In this document: piece after piece, positions 11,728-21,427 of the stretch
Layout of the letters: every line of letters begins with the position of its first letter
Position numbering within the stretch: position 1 is the first letter of the stretch
Assembly (NCBI GenBank): GCA_021234155.1
Contig: JAJEKV010000002.1
Location: 27,025,299 to 27,089,298, forward strand
Source of the DNA: Isoetes taiwanensis
Taxonomy: Eukaryota; Streptophyta; Lycopodiopsida; Isoetales; Isoetaceae
Length of the DNA: 64,000 nucleotides
Direction: 5' to 3'
The notes under the pieces: model-generated
Databases searched by the model: none
What the model was told of the DNA's origin: nothing
The model's input: only the letters and a program-made list of their open reading frames with translations
Position numbers and translations under genes: made by a program

Positions 11728-11765
11728 AATAATTTATGAAGCATTAATTCCATAAATAATTTATG
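11728..11765. repeat. Tandem duplication inside right arm
   Basis: The phrase aagcattaattccataaat is repeated in tandem with a period of about 28 bp. It is one of the changes that makes the right arm longer than the left. Confidence 0.6.
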
Positions 11766-12726
11766 TTTCAAATACACTTAAGGGTAACATTTTTACTCAT
11801 CCCTTAAGAAAAGGCTTTTAAAATCTTAGTCATTGACCCCCCAACTGACCATTCTAACCACTAGATCAAGCATTAATTCTATAAATAATCTACGTTTCAA
11901 ATACAGTTAAGTGGAACATTCTAATTAAGATAAAATAGTTCAAAAGAGTTCTAGAATGTTCTGGAAGGCTCTAGAAAGTTCTAGAATCTTCTAGAAAGTT
12001 CCAAAATATTCTAGAAAATTCTAGAAGATAAGAGAATCTGGAGGGGATCTAAAAAAATTCTTCCAGAAAGTTCCAAATCTTTCTAATAAGTTCTAGAATG
12101 TTCTAGAATGTAGGGGAATCTATGGGAATGTAAGAGAATCTAGTGAAATACTTCCAAAAAGTTCTAGGATATTTTGAAAGTATCACAATGTTCCAGAAAG
12201 TCTTAGAATGTTCTAAAAAGTTCTAGAATGTAAAGAAATCCAGGAGAATCTAATGGAATCTAAGAAAATCTCATAAAATGTAAGAGAATCTAGGAAAATA
12301 TTTACAAGCCTAAGGGAATTTCTTAAAATCTAGGGGATCTAAGGGAATCTTCATAAAATCTAAGGGAATGTAAGAAAATGTTGATGAAATGTTAGAGTAA
12401 CTAAGGGAATCTTTATAGAATCTCTTTGAATGTCATATAATGTAAGGGAACCTAGAGCAATCTCGTAAAATCTAAAGGGATCTAAAGGAATCTAAGGGGA
12501 TCTTCATAGAATCTTGGAGAATCTATAGAAATCTGATGGAATCTAGAGGGAATCTTATAAAATTTAGAGGAATCTCCACGAAACCTCCAAGAGAACCTTG
12601 GTAGAATCTTAGAGAATCTATAGAGTATTCTCAAGAGATTCTTTTAGAATGTAGGGCACGACAACAACTTGCACATAGGAACATGCTAAAACTCGAACAT
12701 GCACCGTAGGACGCATTAAATTTCTT

Positions 12727-14147
12727 ATGATATATATATTCATACCGTACATTATGCTGAAATATTACATTCTCCCCACCTTGAGTTGATGCTATCCGCA
12801 GCATCGCGAGGCTCCCCACATTGGAAACCTGCATGATCCCTGCCGGACTCATTTAATCCCTGCTTTAGACATGTCATTATAGTTTAAGAGATTGTGTCTG
12901 GGCTTTGTGGAACAAGAATATGGCTAGGGCAGCTATGTAGGGGAAGTATCTTCTCCTGTTCACAGTCAGGTCATGTACTCTGGCATGCAAACAACTTTGT
13001 TGTCTGAATACTTAGCTATGTTTGGGACATGGCTTAAGGCTGCCTGGAGAGATGCCTTGGCTGCAAAGAATCCTATGCAGGGAGGCAGTTCCTGTAGTGT
13101 AGGACCTACTTTTGCTTGGGACTCTTGCATAACTTCCTGATAGAATGGTGTAGCTTCTATGGTGGCTGATAGGTCAAATTTGTATTGAAAAGATGAGAAG
13201 ACAGAGCTGACATCTACCTCTGTTGCATGGGGAGTGGCGTTGTACTATTGCCTGAATGATGTTGTAGCCATGATTATGATGAAGCTGGGTGTGGCTTGGA
13301 GTGAGGAGCAAAGTTGTATGTTGCTAATGAGGAGTATCCTTGTATTTATAGGCAAATTTTACTAGGAATTTTCTAGGGTTTGGGGACTGTTACCATTTTG
13401 GAGAATGGTTGGATGTTTCTCATGTAATTTGAGGCGATAACATGAAGAAAACTGTCTAATGATTCTATTGCAGCTTATTTCATCTAATTTGAAGGTGTTT
13501 TGATCTAAGTGTATGAAAGTGTGGGGGGTGACTACTCACGGCGCGCACCACATGCCCGAGTAAGATTCTCAGTCGTGTTCCTGATGATATGAGTACTGGC
13601 AACCTTTTTGGATCCTATATGTTGTGAAATTGGTGAAGATAAGGGCATTTTCCTATTCTACTCAATGAGTAGAGCCGAAAACACCCTTGTTTATTCAATT
13701 TGGGGTATTTTTGGGGTAGAACAGGGGTCGACTACTCAAAGCGTGCGCCACAGGCCCAAGTAAGATTCTCAGTCATGCTCCTGGCACACAGGGTGAGTAC
13801 TGGAAGCTTATTTGGTCATAACTTACCTACATTAAGTAAAACAAAGCATGCATTCTGCTAATACTGCTTGTTTAGGACTCGGATGATACTTATATTTATT
13901 CAAAATTTATATTACAAAATTTCTTTATAGAGGTTCTAACAGTTCTCTTTCTTAATGAATGTTGCCAAACGCATGTCCTTGAGCATGTAAATGACTCTTT
14001 TGGCATGTAAACGACTTCTTGGCATTGCTAAGGAATCTTCAAAGCGCTAGATGATCTTTTGAATCGCAGCTTTTTGTAGGGCGAGGAGCATATCATCCGT
14101 CACTCGCTTGGTCTTGTCAAACTCGTGTAGGATCTCATGAGTCAACC
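12727..14147. other. Intergenic, no gene; 85-bp direct repeat
   Basis: No supported ORF. About 13528-13612 and 13725-13815 are direct copies (shared gactactca, gtaagattctcagtc and gagtactgg). Their centres are about 200 bp apart. Confidence 0.5.
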
Positions 14148-15285
14148 TTGCGAATGCTGTTTGAGGTATCAAAAGGCCGTAACTATCGGAAATGCTTGAT
14201 CTCCTTAGCTACTCGTGAAAACAAAGAGTCCTTGCCATTCTATTTCCTACCAAGATATCACCATGAGCTAGGGAAGGAAATAGTATGGAATTTCTTTGGG
14301 ACATCCCATGGTAAGGGAGAGCACGATGGGCAAGGCGCAGTCCTTAAAGGGGCATTCACTAGAGAGCAGCTCAAGTATGATGAGGTGAGATTTAGGGTGC
14401 TCGGATGCCTGTGAATTCGCAACTCGTTGGAATGAAGGTACCAACAACGGGGACATCAAAAGGTATTATGCTTTCATCCATCCAGTATTCGTTGAGTAAT
14501 GCTTTCAGAAAAGCAGCATCTTATGCTTAATAGTGCTTTCATCCGCTTTAAGTCTTTGTCAGAACCTTCTTTGTAATATGATGAGTAGTCTTTGTATTAT
14601 GTCTTTGAGCTGCAATACTTGTTGTCTCCTTGCGGTACCGGGTAATTGGAAAGGATGATGTTGATAGGACGTAACCATTTGGATAAAGGCCGTGGTGGAA
14701 GGGACCAAGCAAATACACAAAGATCCCGACATACTTGGCCAAATAAGCACAAGGGTGGCTCATAGAGGTTTAAGTTGTTTCTGTGGTAACTGTTTGAAAG
14801 GAAACTGGTCATCTTGTGTGAACAAGCACAGGTTGAAGAATTGGAAATATAAAGCCAGATAAGTCTACTGGTGAAGGTATTGAAGACGAAATCGATGAGG
14901 CATTTTTTAAAGGTGATGGAGAATGGCCTAGTGGAAACATAGAGGAAGGTGATAACTTTGTTTGTTGTGAGGAGGGAAATCGAGAGAATGCAGATTTCTA
15001 TGTGGTGAAATGTGTGTGTTAAGCCGAGGCATATCCTTGACGTAATTGTCAAGGATAGGCGGGTCGACCTTCAATGTCGATGAACATGTGTTGGCTGGTT
15101 TGTACTATGCTGTCCAGCCCGATGGTAGTTGGGAGCTACTTGAAGACAAAGGCCTGACCTTCCAGTACAGTCATCATGTATCAGCAATCAAGTTTGAGAT
15201 GAATCAGATTCCTGGCACCAACAGATTTTCTCTTGAACAGGCTACTCACCAGATGATCCTTGACAGTCTACCATATGAAGGTTGA
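14148..15285 (+). pseudogene. Decayed HGKGEHDG-type transposon-like protein
   Basis: Three open pieces lie in order. 14148-14414 contains WNFFGTSHGKGEHDGQGAV. 14852-15022 contains EEGDNFVCCEEGNRENADFY. 15046-15285 contains VLAGLYYAVQPDGSWELL. The pieces sit in different frames with stops between. From memory, the combination of an HGKGEHDGxGA motif, an NFxxxxEEGNxxxxxFYVxxC segment and a final VLAGxYY segment occurs in an abundant, poorly described plant protein family that behaves like transposon coding sequence. That assignment is inference. An alternative is a real gene with unresolved introns. Confidence 0.45.
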
Positions 15286-15362
15286 ATATGCTTTGACCTA
15301 GTTGTTTTATCATTTTAACAGGTCTGTAGTTACTTGTTTACTTGTCTCAAATTTTGATGATT

Positions 15363-15468
15363 GTATTGGAGACAATGCTTGTGAGACAATGTTTGTAGTA
15401 TTGGACTACTGTATTGGAGTATATTAGTATTGGAGACAATGCTTGTAGTATTGGAGACAATGCTTGAT
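15363..15468. repeat. Degenerate tandem repeat
   Basis: Several copies of a roughly 20-22 bp unit around gtattggagacaatgcttgt. Confidence 0.65.
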
Positions 15469-15499
15469 ATATATTACAGAAAATTGTACACTGAAATTC

Positions 15500-15694
15500 A
15501 TAACATAGAACAGTGTTGAACATGTGCTGAACACTGCTGTCATGTGTTGTGGCTTTGCTGGTCGGTGATGACGAGTGCTGACGTTCATGCTGAGATGCAC
15601 CTACCCCATGATCTCCCTGCCCCCAAGAAAGTGGTGTCTCCTGGCTATCCGCAGCCTTTGCACGGGGACTAGGTGGTTTATCAACCCTGTCCAC
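15500..15694 (-). pseudogene. Partial duplicate of the HAD-gene linker exon
   Basis: The minus strand reads ADSQETPLSWGQGD and then ERQHSSSPTSKAT. This parallels TDSQETPIHWGQGD and DYQHSPSSGSKAK in the linker of the phosphatase gene at 16.9 kb. The copy lies downstream of that gene's end and is followed by tandem repeats, not by a phosphatase domain. It looks like a leftover of a tandem duplication of the gene. Confidence 0.55.
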
Positions 15695-15870
15695 AGAAAC
15701 TACTTTCCTTGTTCTCTTGCAAAATCAAAAGTGGTGCTATAATTACCTTTGTCTTAAATTTTGATGACCTTTATCTGGAATTTTTATGTTGTATTAGAGA
15801 CATCACTCAAGATTACTCAATACTAAGTATTCATACATATATTACAAAAGGGTAGTGTACAATGGTTATT

Positions 15871-17081
15871 TCATGAGTCATTGAAGTTTTCAGAGTGGTT
15901 AGAGTCGTCAGGAATGGTGCCCATCAACTGCCTTTGTACCTCTTTTGGAGCATTGAGGATATAATAGGCCGAGACAAGATAGTTGTTGAGACAGTAATCC
16001 AGCACTGCAACTATCTCCTTTTCCAACCATGCATCAATGATGTCTAGCTGTGAGATTGTTTCTTCTACTGTATGAGAAGACAAGTAATCCAATGCTGGAC
16101 ACACAAACTTCTGCAAAAAGTTGTCCTCTTCCTGCCCCTTGAAAGGCATAACAGGAATGGTTGTGTGTGCAGGGTTTAGAGGCTGTCATCTACCAGGAAA
16201 ATCATACCATGATATTCAGGAAAATCCTCAAGTACAACCTTCAACTCCTTGAAAAAAAGTTGCTTTTCTGTGCTGGTTGGATGCTCGCATGCATAGCACT
16301 GCTCTTGACCATATACCTTAAAGAATTTGGTCCGCAATTCTGGGAACAATGCATCCACCATATCCCGTGTATTCCGAAGTAGAGAAGCACTCCAGATCAC
16401 AATATCAAACCTCTGCAGTGCCCACTCCACAAACTCATGATACCCTGGTCTGCAAATGAGGTACTTACTTGCAGTTTCTTTTACAACATGGTTCGTTTGA
16501 GGTGGAGGCAAGAATTTTTGGCCCATTCTCCTCTGTTGTATCTGTGCCAGTACACCATTTATGTCAAGCACCATCAATTTCCGTCTGGGTGCCCATCCCT
16601 CAACGTTTGCAACCACTGTCGATGTCTGTTGCATTGTGCTTGACTGTGCTGCGACATGTGCTGGACTCTGCTGGGAAGTGCTATCCAGATGTGGACGTTG
16701 CTGCGATCTGCTGGACTTTGCTTTAGCTTTGCTACCAGATGATGGAGAGTGCTGATAGTCATAGTTAGATACATTTGTATTAGTATCTCCCTGCCCCCAA
16801 TGTATGGGTGTTTCCTGGCTATCAGTAACCCTTGCAGTGGCCCTCCGTGCTTTATCCTCCGTTTCCTCATTCACGACCTGCCTTGTTCTCCTGCATGCAA
16901 GGATGTGCTCCAATTACCAACTGATATTTGTAGAGAATACACATTCTGAAATATAACAGGATTGCACCTTTTATATGTAATAAGTTGTTTTGGCACTTTG
17001 GTTTCTTCATTATCTGTCTGGGTTCTCTCACTATCTTCATCTTCAGATTCACTAAGTACCACTTGTGTCTGCCTTCTCCTT
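15871..17081 (-). pseudogene. FCP1/NIF-like HAD phosphatase, frameshifted
   Basis: Exon 16968-17081 (RRRQTQVVLSESEDEDSER) splices in phase to exon 16890-16176, which carries a Ser/Gln-rich linker and a HAD core. The core has LDINGVL (motif I, with Asn where FCP1-type enzymes have the second Asp), YLICRPGYHEFVEWALQRFD, IVIWSAS, and FLVDDSL (motif IV). Directly after DDSL the frame hits TAA at 16178-16176. One base out of frame, the family continuation NPAHTTIPVMPFKGQEED resumes and runs to 15871. Members of this family of protein Ser/Thr phosphatase-like proteins read on through DDSxYKxxxNPxxT, so a few codons plus one base seem lost. It may be a pseudogene, or the sequence may contain an error. 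Asn in motif I also casts doubt on catalysis. Confidence 0.65.
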
Positions 17082-17254
17082 CTGCAGGCAAATGCATATT
17101 GATCCCTAGGTTGAAACACCAAACAAATTTTACAAGGACACAATGGGGGAAAATAAATATATTCTGGTATTAAACAAAAATCTTTTAACTGCTCTCGTTT
17201 TGGCAAGTCTTGTGCAATCAAAATTGGGCCTGAAACAAGTATGGAAAAATTACA

Positions 17255-17735
17255 TTAGACTGGGGGTTTTTTCCCTAGTGCGACGTCTATAGGCACGTCC
17301 TCATCAACCGAATCATCTGACTCACCCTCACTCTCAGGTTCTGTAACATTTTTGGTCCTTGACCTTGTGGACCTAGTGATTCGGGTCACAACCTTGTTGA
17401 TCTGCTTCTCCACATCTTCAACATCCTTGTCTGCCCCTGCATCAACAGTGTTAGAGGAGGCCTTTGTAGAGGCTGCTGCAGAATTTGGAACTATATGGTA
17501 ATTGTCAACATCGTCAAAACTACTGGAATCTGCTTTGGACTGTGTTGATGTCTTTAGCATTGTGCTTTCAGGTGCTGCATTGTGCTGCTGACTGTTTGCT
17601 TCTTGCTGTGCACTGTTTATAGGCGCTTCTAATGTTCCCAATTCAGAAAACAAGCATGTACCTTTTCTGGCTGTTCTTAATTGTGGAGTTCGAGTCCTTG
17701 TAGACTTGTGTCCGGGGGTCCTTTTACTAAGAGGT
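17255..17735 (-). CDS. Basic then acidic linker exon, unidentified
   Basis: The open frame begins with a strongly basic stretch (KRTPGHKSTRTPQLRTARKG), which could serve as a nuclear localisation signal. It passes through a Gln/Ser/Ala-rich part and ends in an acidic tail (EPESEGESDDSVDED). It lies between the RING gene and the HAD exons on the same strand. Shifting one base near 17750 joins it to the end of the RING frame, so it may be the continuation of that gene. Whether it then splices to the HAD exons is unknown. Confidence 0.45.
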
Positions 17736-17736
17736 A

Positions 17737-19211
17737 TTATAACATGCTTCCTTTTCCTGTTGCTGTCTGGGTTGTAGCTACCACCTCATCTAAGTCAATT
17801 GTCTCAACTATGTGTTTGTGTGCTGCCCCAGCATATAAGGGTTCCTGCTTGACTGTCTTCCCCAATTCCTCCACTAAGCCTGCTGGAACTGTTTCTGAGC
17901 ATTCGAGGCAGTGTGTCTTCTCCATAAGCAAACTCAGGCAGCTGACATGATATACGTGGCCACATTTCGGCTTCAGACTGAGGGTGTAATCATCCTGGAA
18001 TGCGAGCCCGCATGTGGAGCATCTCTCCTCATCTCCAATTGGCAACCTGAATGGCACAGGATAGATGCTCACAAGCTGGCCAGCTCTCTTTGTAAGTTCC
18101 CTAAGCCTGTTGACATTCTGTAAATGCTGCTGGGCTCTTGCAAGCTGCACTTCATTATTTGCAACCTCAGCAGCTACAGTGGCCACCTGTTGAACTATCC
18201 CGTCATCTACTGGGCCACCCCCCATTTCAACAAGGGCTTTGAGCATGTACTCTGCCATGTCTTTCTCTCTCTCAAAGCTCAGTAGCTCAGCAAAGGCACC
18301 ATCATCAGGACCTGTCAGGGCTTGAAGACGTGAGATGTTATCTTTTATTGTCTGCAATTTCTCTTGTGAAGCCGAGAAGAAAGTTCCCTTAGCCTGGGAC
18401 TGGACAACTAGCTCCTTCTTGGAGACTAAATCAGCCTGCTGCGTGTTTAGGGTTTCCTGCAAAGCTTTGCACATGACTTCCAGGCGTGATATGTTCTCCC
18501 CATAAGCTGCGTAAGCTATTGGGCACATTGCAACGCTCCTAATGGACGGCCTCCCTTCTAATTTAATACCAGTGCCTCCTGAAACTTGCCTTTCTGCTAT
18601 GCTTTCAGGTGCTGTGGTTTGCTGAGATTTGCTGGTCTCTGCTCTGCTTGCTGGAGCACTGCTGGTGGGTTCACTTTTAACCTTGCTGCTGTAGGCTCTA
18701 CTCTTTGCTGCAACTGCTGCCCAATTAACCTTGAACTTCTCTGGATCCTGCTTTGCTCTCTGGCAGTTATTGAATGCAAATAGGTATGATAATGTCTTTC
18801 TAACTTCTCTGTTCTTCAATCCTTCCGAGTATATTTTGCTCAGAAGTTCAATTAGAGCTTCTTCGTGCTCTGGCCTTACCTTGTCAATAGAAGTTTTGCC
18901 AGGAATGACCCCGTTGGTATCCCAAACTTCATTGTACTCTGCTGCAGATATGACATCTGTTCGAAATTGAGAGGGATGAACGCCCTCGTTTGGCAGACCC
19001 GCATACGCATGGAAGTCTTCTTCGGTTCGGCAATCAGCCAGGTCCGGTCTTAAGGGAACGTTTCTTCTGGCCTGGAAGAATGCAAGAAAATCGAATTAAC
19101 AGGGGACCCTAAACCCATAGAAATTTTGTTTAGTTGCTTTTTGCTTACCCGGCGCATGGCCTCCGTTGGAATTACTGCTTGAGCGGGCGGATCAATCACC
19201 TTCTTTACCAT
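17737..19211 (-). CDS. RING-finger protein with consensus SUMO sites
   Basis: Exon 1 (19149-19211, MVKKVIDPPAQAVIPTEAMR) splices in phase 0 to a long exon from 19071 to 17737, giving about 465 residues. A coiled-coil-like middle (ISRLEVMCKALQETL, then QEKLQTIKDNISRLQ) precedes a RING-H2-type finger near residues 372-413. The finger reads CSTC, then CGHVYHVSC, then CLEC, the usual C3H2C3 order. Three consensus sumoylation motifs are visible: VKSE, IKLE and VKQE. RING proteins of this form are usually ubiquitin E3 ligases, and the SUMO motifs suggest a nuclear role. No family name is recognised. The frame ends abruptly at TATGKGSML. The neighbouring frame carries a basic stretch directly after, so the true C-terminus may be longer. 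Confidence 0.6.
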
Positions 19212-20447
19212 GGTTGATCTGTTTGTTTAATGTGGAAATCCGAGAGCACAAATTCGCGGGTTGCTTGGTCGGAGTAGAGAAAGTTGGGGAAGAGAGATTT
19301 GGAAAACACAAATTCAAAAGTTAGTTTGTCTACTGGTTCCAGATTGTAGCGGGTCGCATTCATTACCGCGGGCGGCAAACAGGTAATGATTGTATAAATG
19401 GGTACGGGCTAGACGAAGAGACGGGCAGAAAATACGTGGTACTATATAGATGAAGGGTGGGAAAAAAATGTATGAAGGGTGGAAAAAAATGTATGAAGGG
19501 TGCTGGTGCTGGTGCTGGTGCTGGGCTCGCGTTTATTTGCTACCCACCAGCATACTTTTACCCATAGTTACAAGTTTTACAATCTTATGCAACACAGTAT
19601 TCCAGTATATAATGGCAAGCATACTTTCAAGAAATGAAAATAATATTACAATGATAATGTCATTACTATTGTCTCCACCCCATATGGGTATGCTCTAGGT
19701 GTAGCAGCTCACGAAGTGTCTCAACTAGAATCTCAATGGTGCAATTCAGAATTTTCTCTTTGAATTATCCCCTTGCAGAGGATAATTCATTTGCAAATCC
19801 ATTGCAATGAAATTTCAAATTCCAAGCATCACATAATTGTGCCCAATTAAATTCTAAAGCCCATAAATCATCTTCGTCTTTTCCAGTAGAAACATTTGTC
19901 AACAAACATAAATTGTTGAAAATTATTGCCTTAGACCAAACGATCATAACAAATCTTGCTTTAATGAGTTCCATAACATGGTAAGGTCCATTCCCTAACA
20001 TAAAAATTTCCTTTTTGAAGAGCTGCTACAATGAATTACTAGTTTCATACCTGCATCATATTGGTAGTTTTCCCATTAGTGAAGAGCTTTATTTCATGCA
20101 AATGGCTCGAGAATTAAGCCCCCGGGCGCTCTCTACCATAGTTAGCCCTTGACCTAATCCAGAAGACGAAACTCCTTTTTTACCTATGCGGGGATGTAAT
20201 TGAAATATATCAAATCAGTAAACCACCTCAACTCTGGATCGTTTGTTTTTCATAATTCGGGTACCTGTACCTCTCAGTAATATGAAAGAGCATATGCCTA
20301 GCATATTCGCAACACATGGATACTACAACTTTAGATATTCCAAGAATATTCACCCACTATTCGTAAAAATCAGAATTTGCCAGCAAACAAAAAATAACCC
20401 CCAATTTAGCAACTACTTATTTCTAATATGCCTTCAACAGCATGATG
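19212..20447. other. Upstream DNA of the RING gene and spacer
   Basis: No gene seen. 19449-19526 holds small tandem repeats (gaagggtgggaaaaaaatgt twice, then ggtgct four times). The rest is AT-rich and unremarkable. Confidence 0.5.
19449..19526. repeat. Compound tandem repeat
   Basis: Two copies of a 24-bp unit (gaagggtgggaaaaaaatgt...) are followed by a (ggtgct)n run. Confidence 0.75.
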
Positions 20448-20613
20448 AGCCCATTGCGGTGATGGTCTAGTGGTAAGGCCTTAGGTTGGGGTGATCCCCA
20501 CCAGGGTTCAAAACCCATTGGCTACCATTGGGTGGGAGACATGGGCGAGTGCAAGTCCCATCAACCATGCCTTCAAAAAAAAAAAAAAAAAAAAAAAAAA
20601 GAGAGAGAGAGAG
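20448..20613 (+). mobile_element. SINE with tRNA-like head and poly(A) tail
   Basis: The head reads gatggtctagtggtaaggcc (A-box like) and, about 30 bp later, agggttcaaaaccc (B-box like). A short body follows, ending in a run of about 26 A at 20575-20600 and a GA run. Flanks agcatgatg (20439-20447) and agcacgatg (20614-20622) match at 8 of 9 bases and are probable target duplications. This is the standard layout of a tRNA-derived plant SINE, transcribed by RNA polymerase III and moved by a LINE partner. Confidence 0.8.
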
Positions 20614-21427
20614 AGCACGATGCTTAAAAAAGGCTTTCAACATTTTTATTAAGGCCAAGATTCTAAGAGAAATTGGTGCTATGCACAAGGGATTGCCCTC
20701 CAAAATAAACAGCTTTGAAAAAAGTTAATAGATGGAACCAAGATAGAAATATAGACAAAAAAAACTTTATGGATTATTGTCCATGCTCTAAAGGCAAAGA
20801 TTTTTTGAAATATAAAAGCAGGGTATTTTCATATGTAGGAAGCATTAGAAACGAAAAAGTTTCCAAAATGAACAAGGATTGTTTCATACCTTCATTCTTT
20901 TCATATGATTTACTTATCATCTCTAACTATAAATAGTCTCAATAAGTGTCAAAGACAGCTCCAAAAAAGAATATGTGAAAGAAGGCATAACTACAATGTC
21001 TGCGCGATCAAGAACCGTAGTTTTATAACATAAGATTTATGAAGGTGTTTTGGGGTATTCGTATAGGGATACATATAAAAGTGACATTGGCATCTGGGTT
21101 ATGAAAAGAAGCAGTATATTTTCATTTCGAAGCGCGGGGCATATGGCGATCAACGGCCTCCATTCTAATTATGTTCTCTGCTGGTGTCGGCATGCCCATG
21201 TGCTTCAAAAGGGGATCCGCCACTTCTATTTCTTGTGTTTCTTCATCGGGCAAACAATTTATTCTGCAGGTCTGGCATACATACAGGTCAGCGATTATTC
21301 TTGCTTAGTCTTTCAGTTTGTTGATTGTCTCAATGATCGTGTCCATGAGGAGAGCAGCCCATGTGCCCTCTAGTTCTGGTTCCATGCCTCTCGACTCAGG
21401 TTATGTGGAGACTGGTAAAATCCTGCC
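20614..21427. other. Upstream DNA of the HUH-like gene
   Basis: Open frames at 21050-21373 and 21340-21450 exist but have no domain. A short frame just before 21428, MIVSMRRAAHVPSSS..., could be a missing N-terminus if a frame change occurred near 21420. This is unproven. Confidence 0.3.

Larger units (their letters stand above)
9640..12726. mobile_element. 3.1-kb fold-back (long inverted repeat) element
   Basis: The left end at 9640 (AAGAAATTTAATGCGTCC) is matched in inverse by the right end at 12726, and similarity continues inward across the whole unit. The arms meet at a near-perfect palindrome at 11018-11100, centred near 11059. The left arm is about 1.42 kb and the right about 1.67 kb, the latter lengthened by internal duplications. 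Much of each arm is a degenerate repeat around agattcccttag. The flanks cagatatac (9631-9639) and atgatatat (12727-12735) share gatata in register, compatible with a decayed 9-bp target duplication. That would suit a non-autonomous Mutator-like fold-back. No transposase is present. Confidence 0.85.

Noticed and set aside
9640-12726. A CRISPR-like or satellite array in the fold-back arms
   Set aside because: The agattcc-type words are irregular in spacing and are mirrored in the other arm, and the context is eukaryotic.
16469-16726. Plus-strand Cys/Leu-rich frames
   Set aside because: They are antisense to the Ser/Gln linker and HAD core.
20528-20728. Open frames across the SINE and its A-run (poly-Lys, poly-Phe)
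   Set aside because: They are translations of the poly(A) tail and GA run, not genes.
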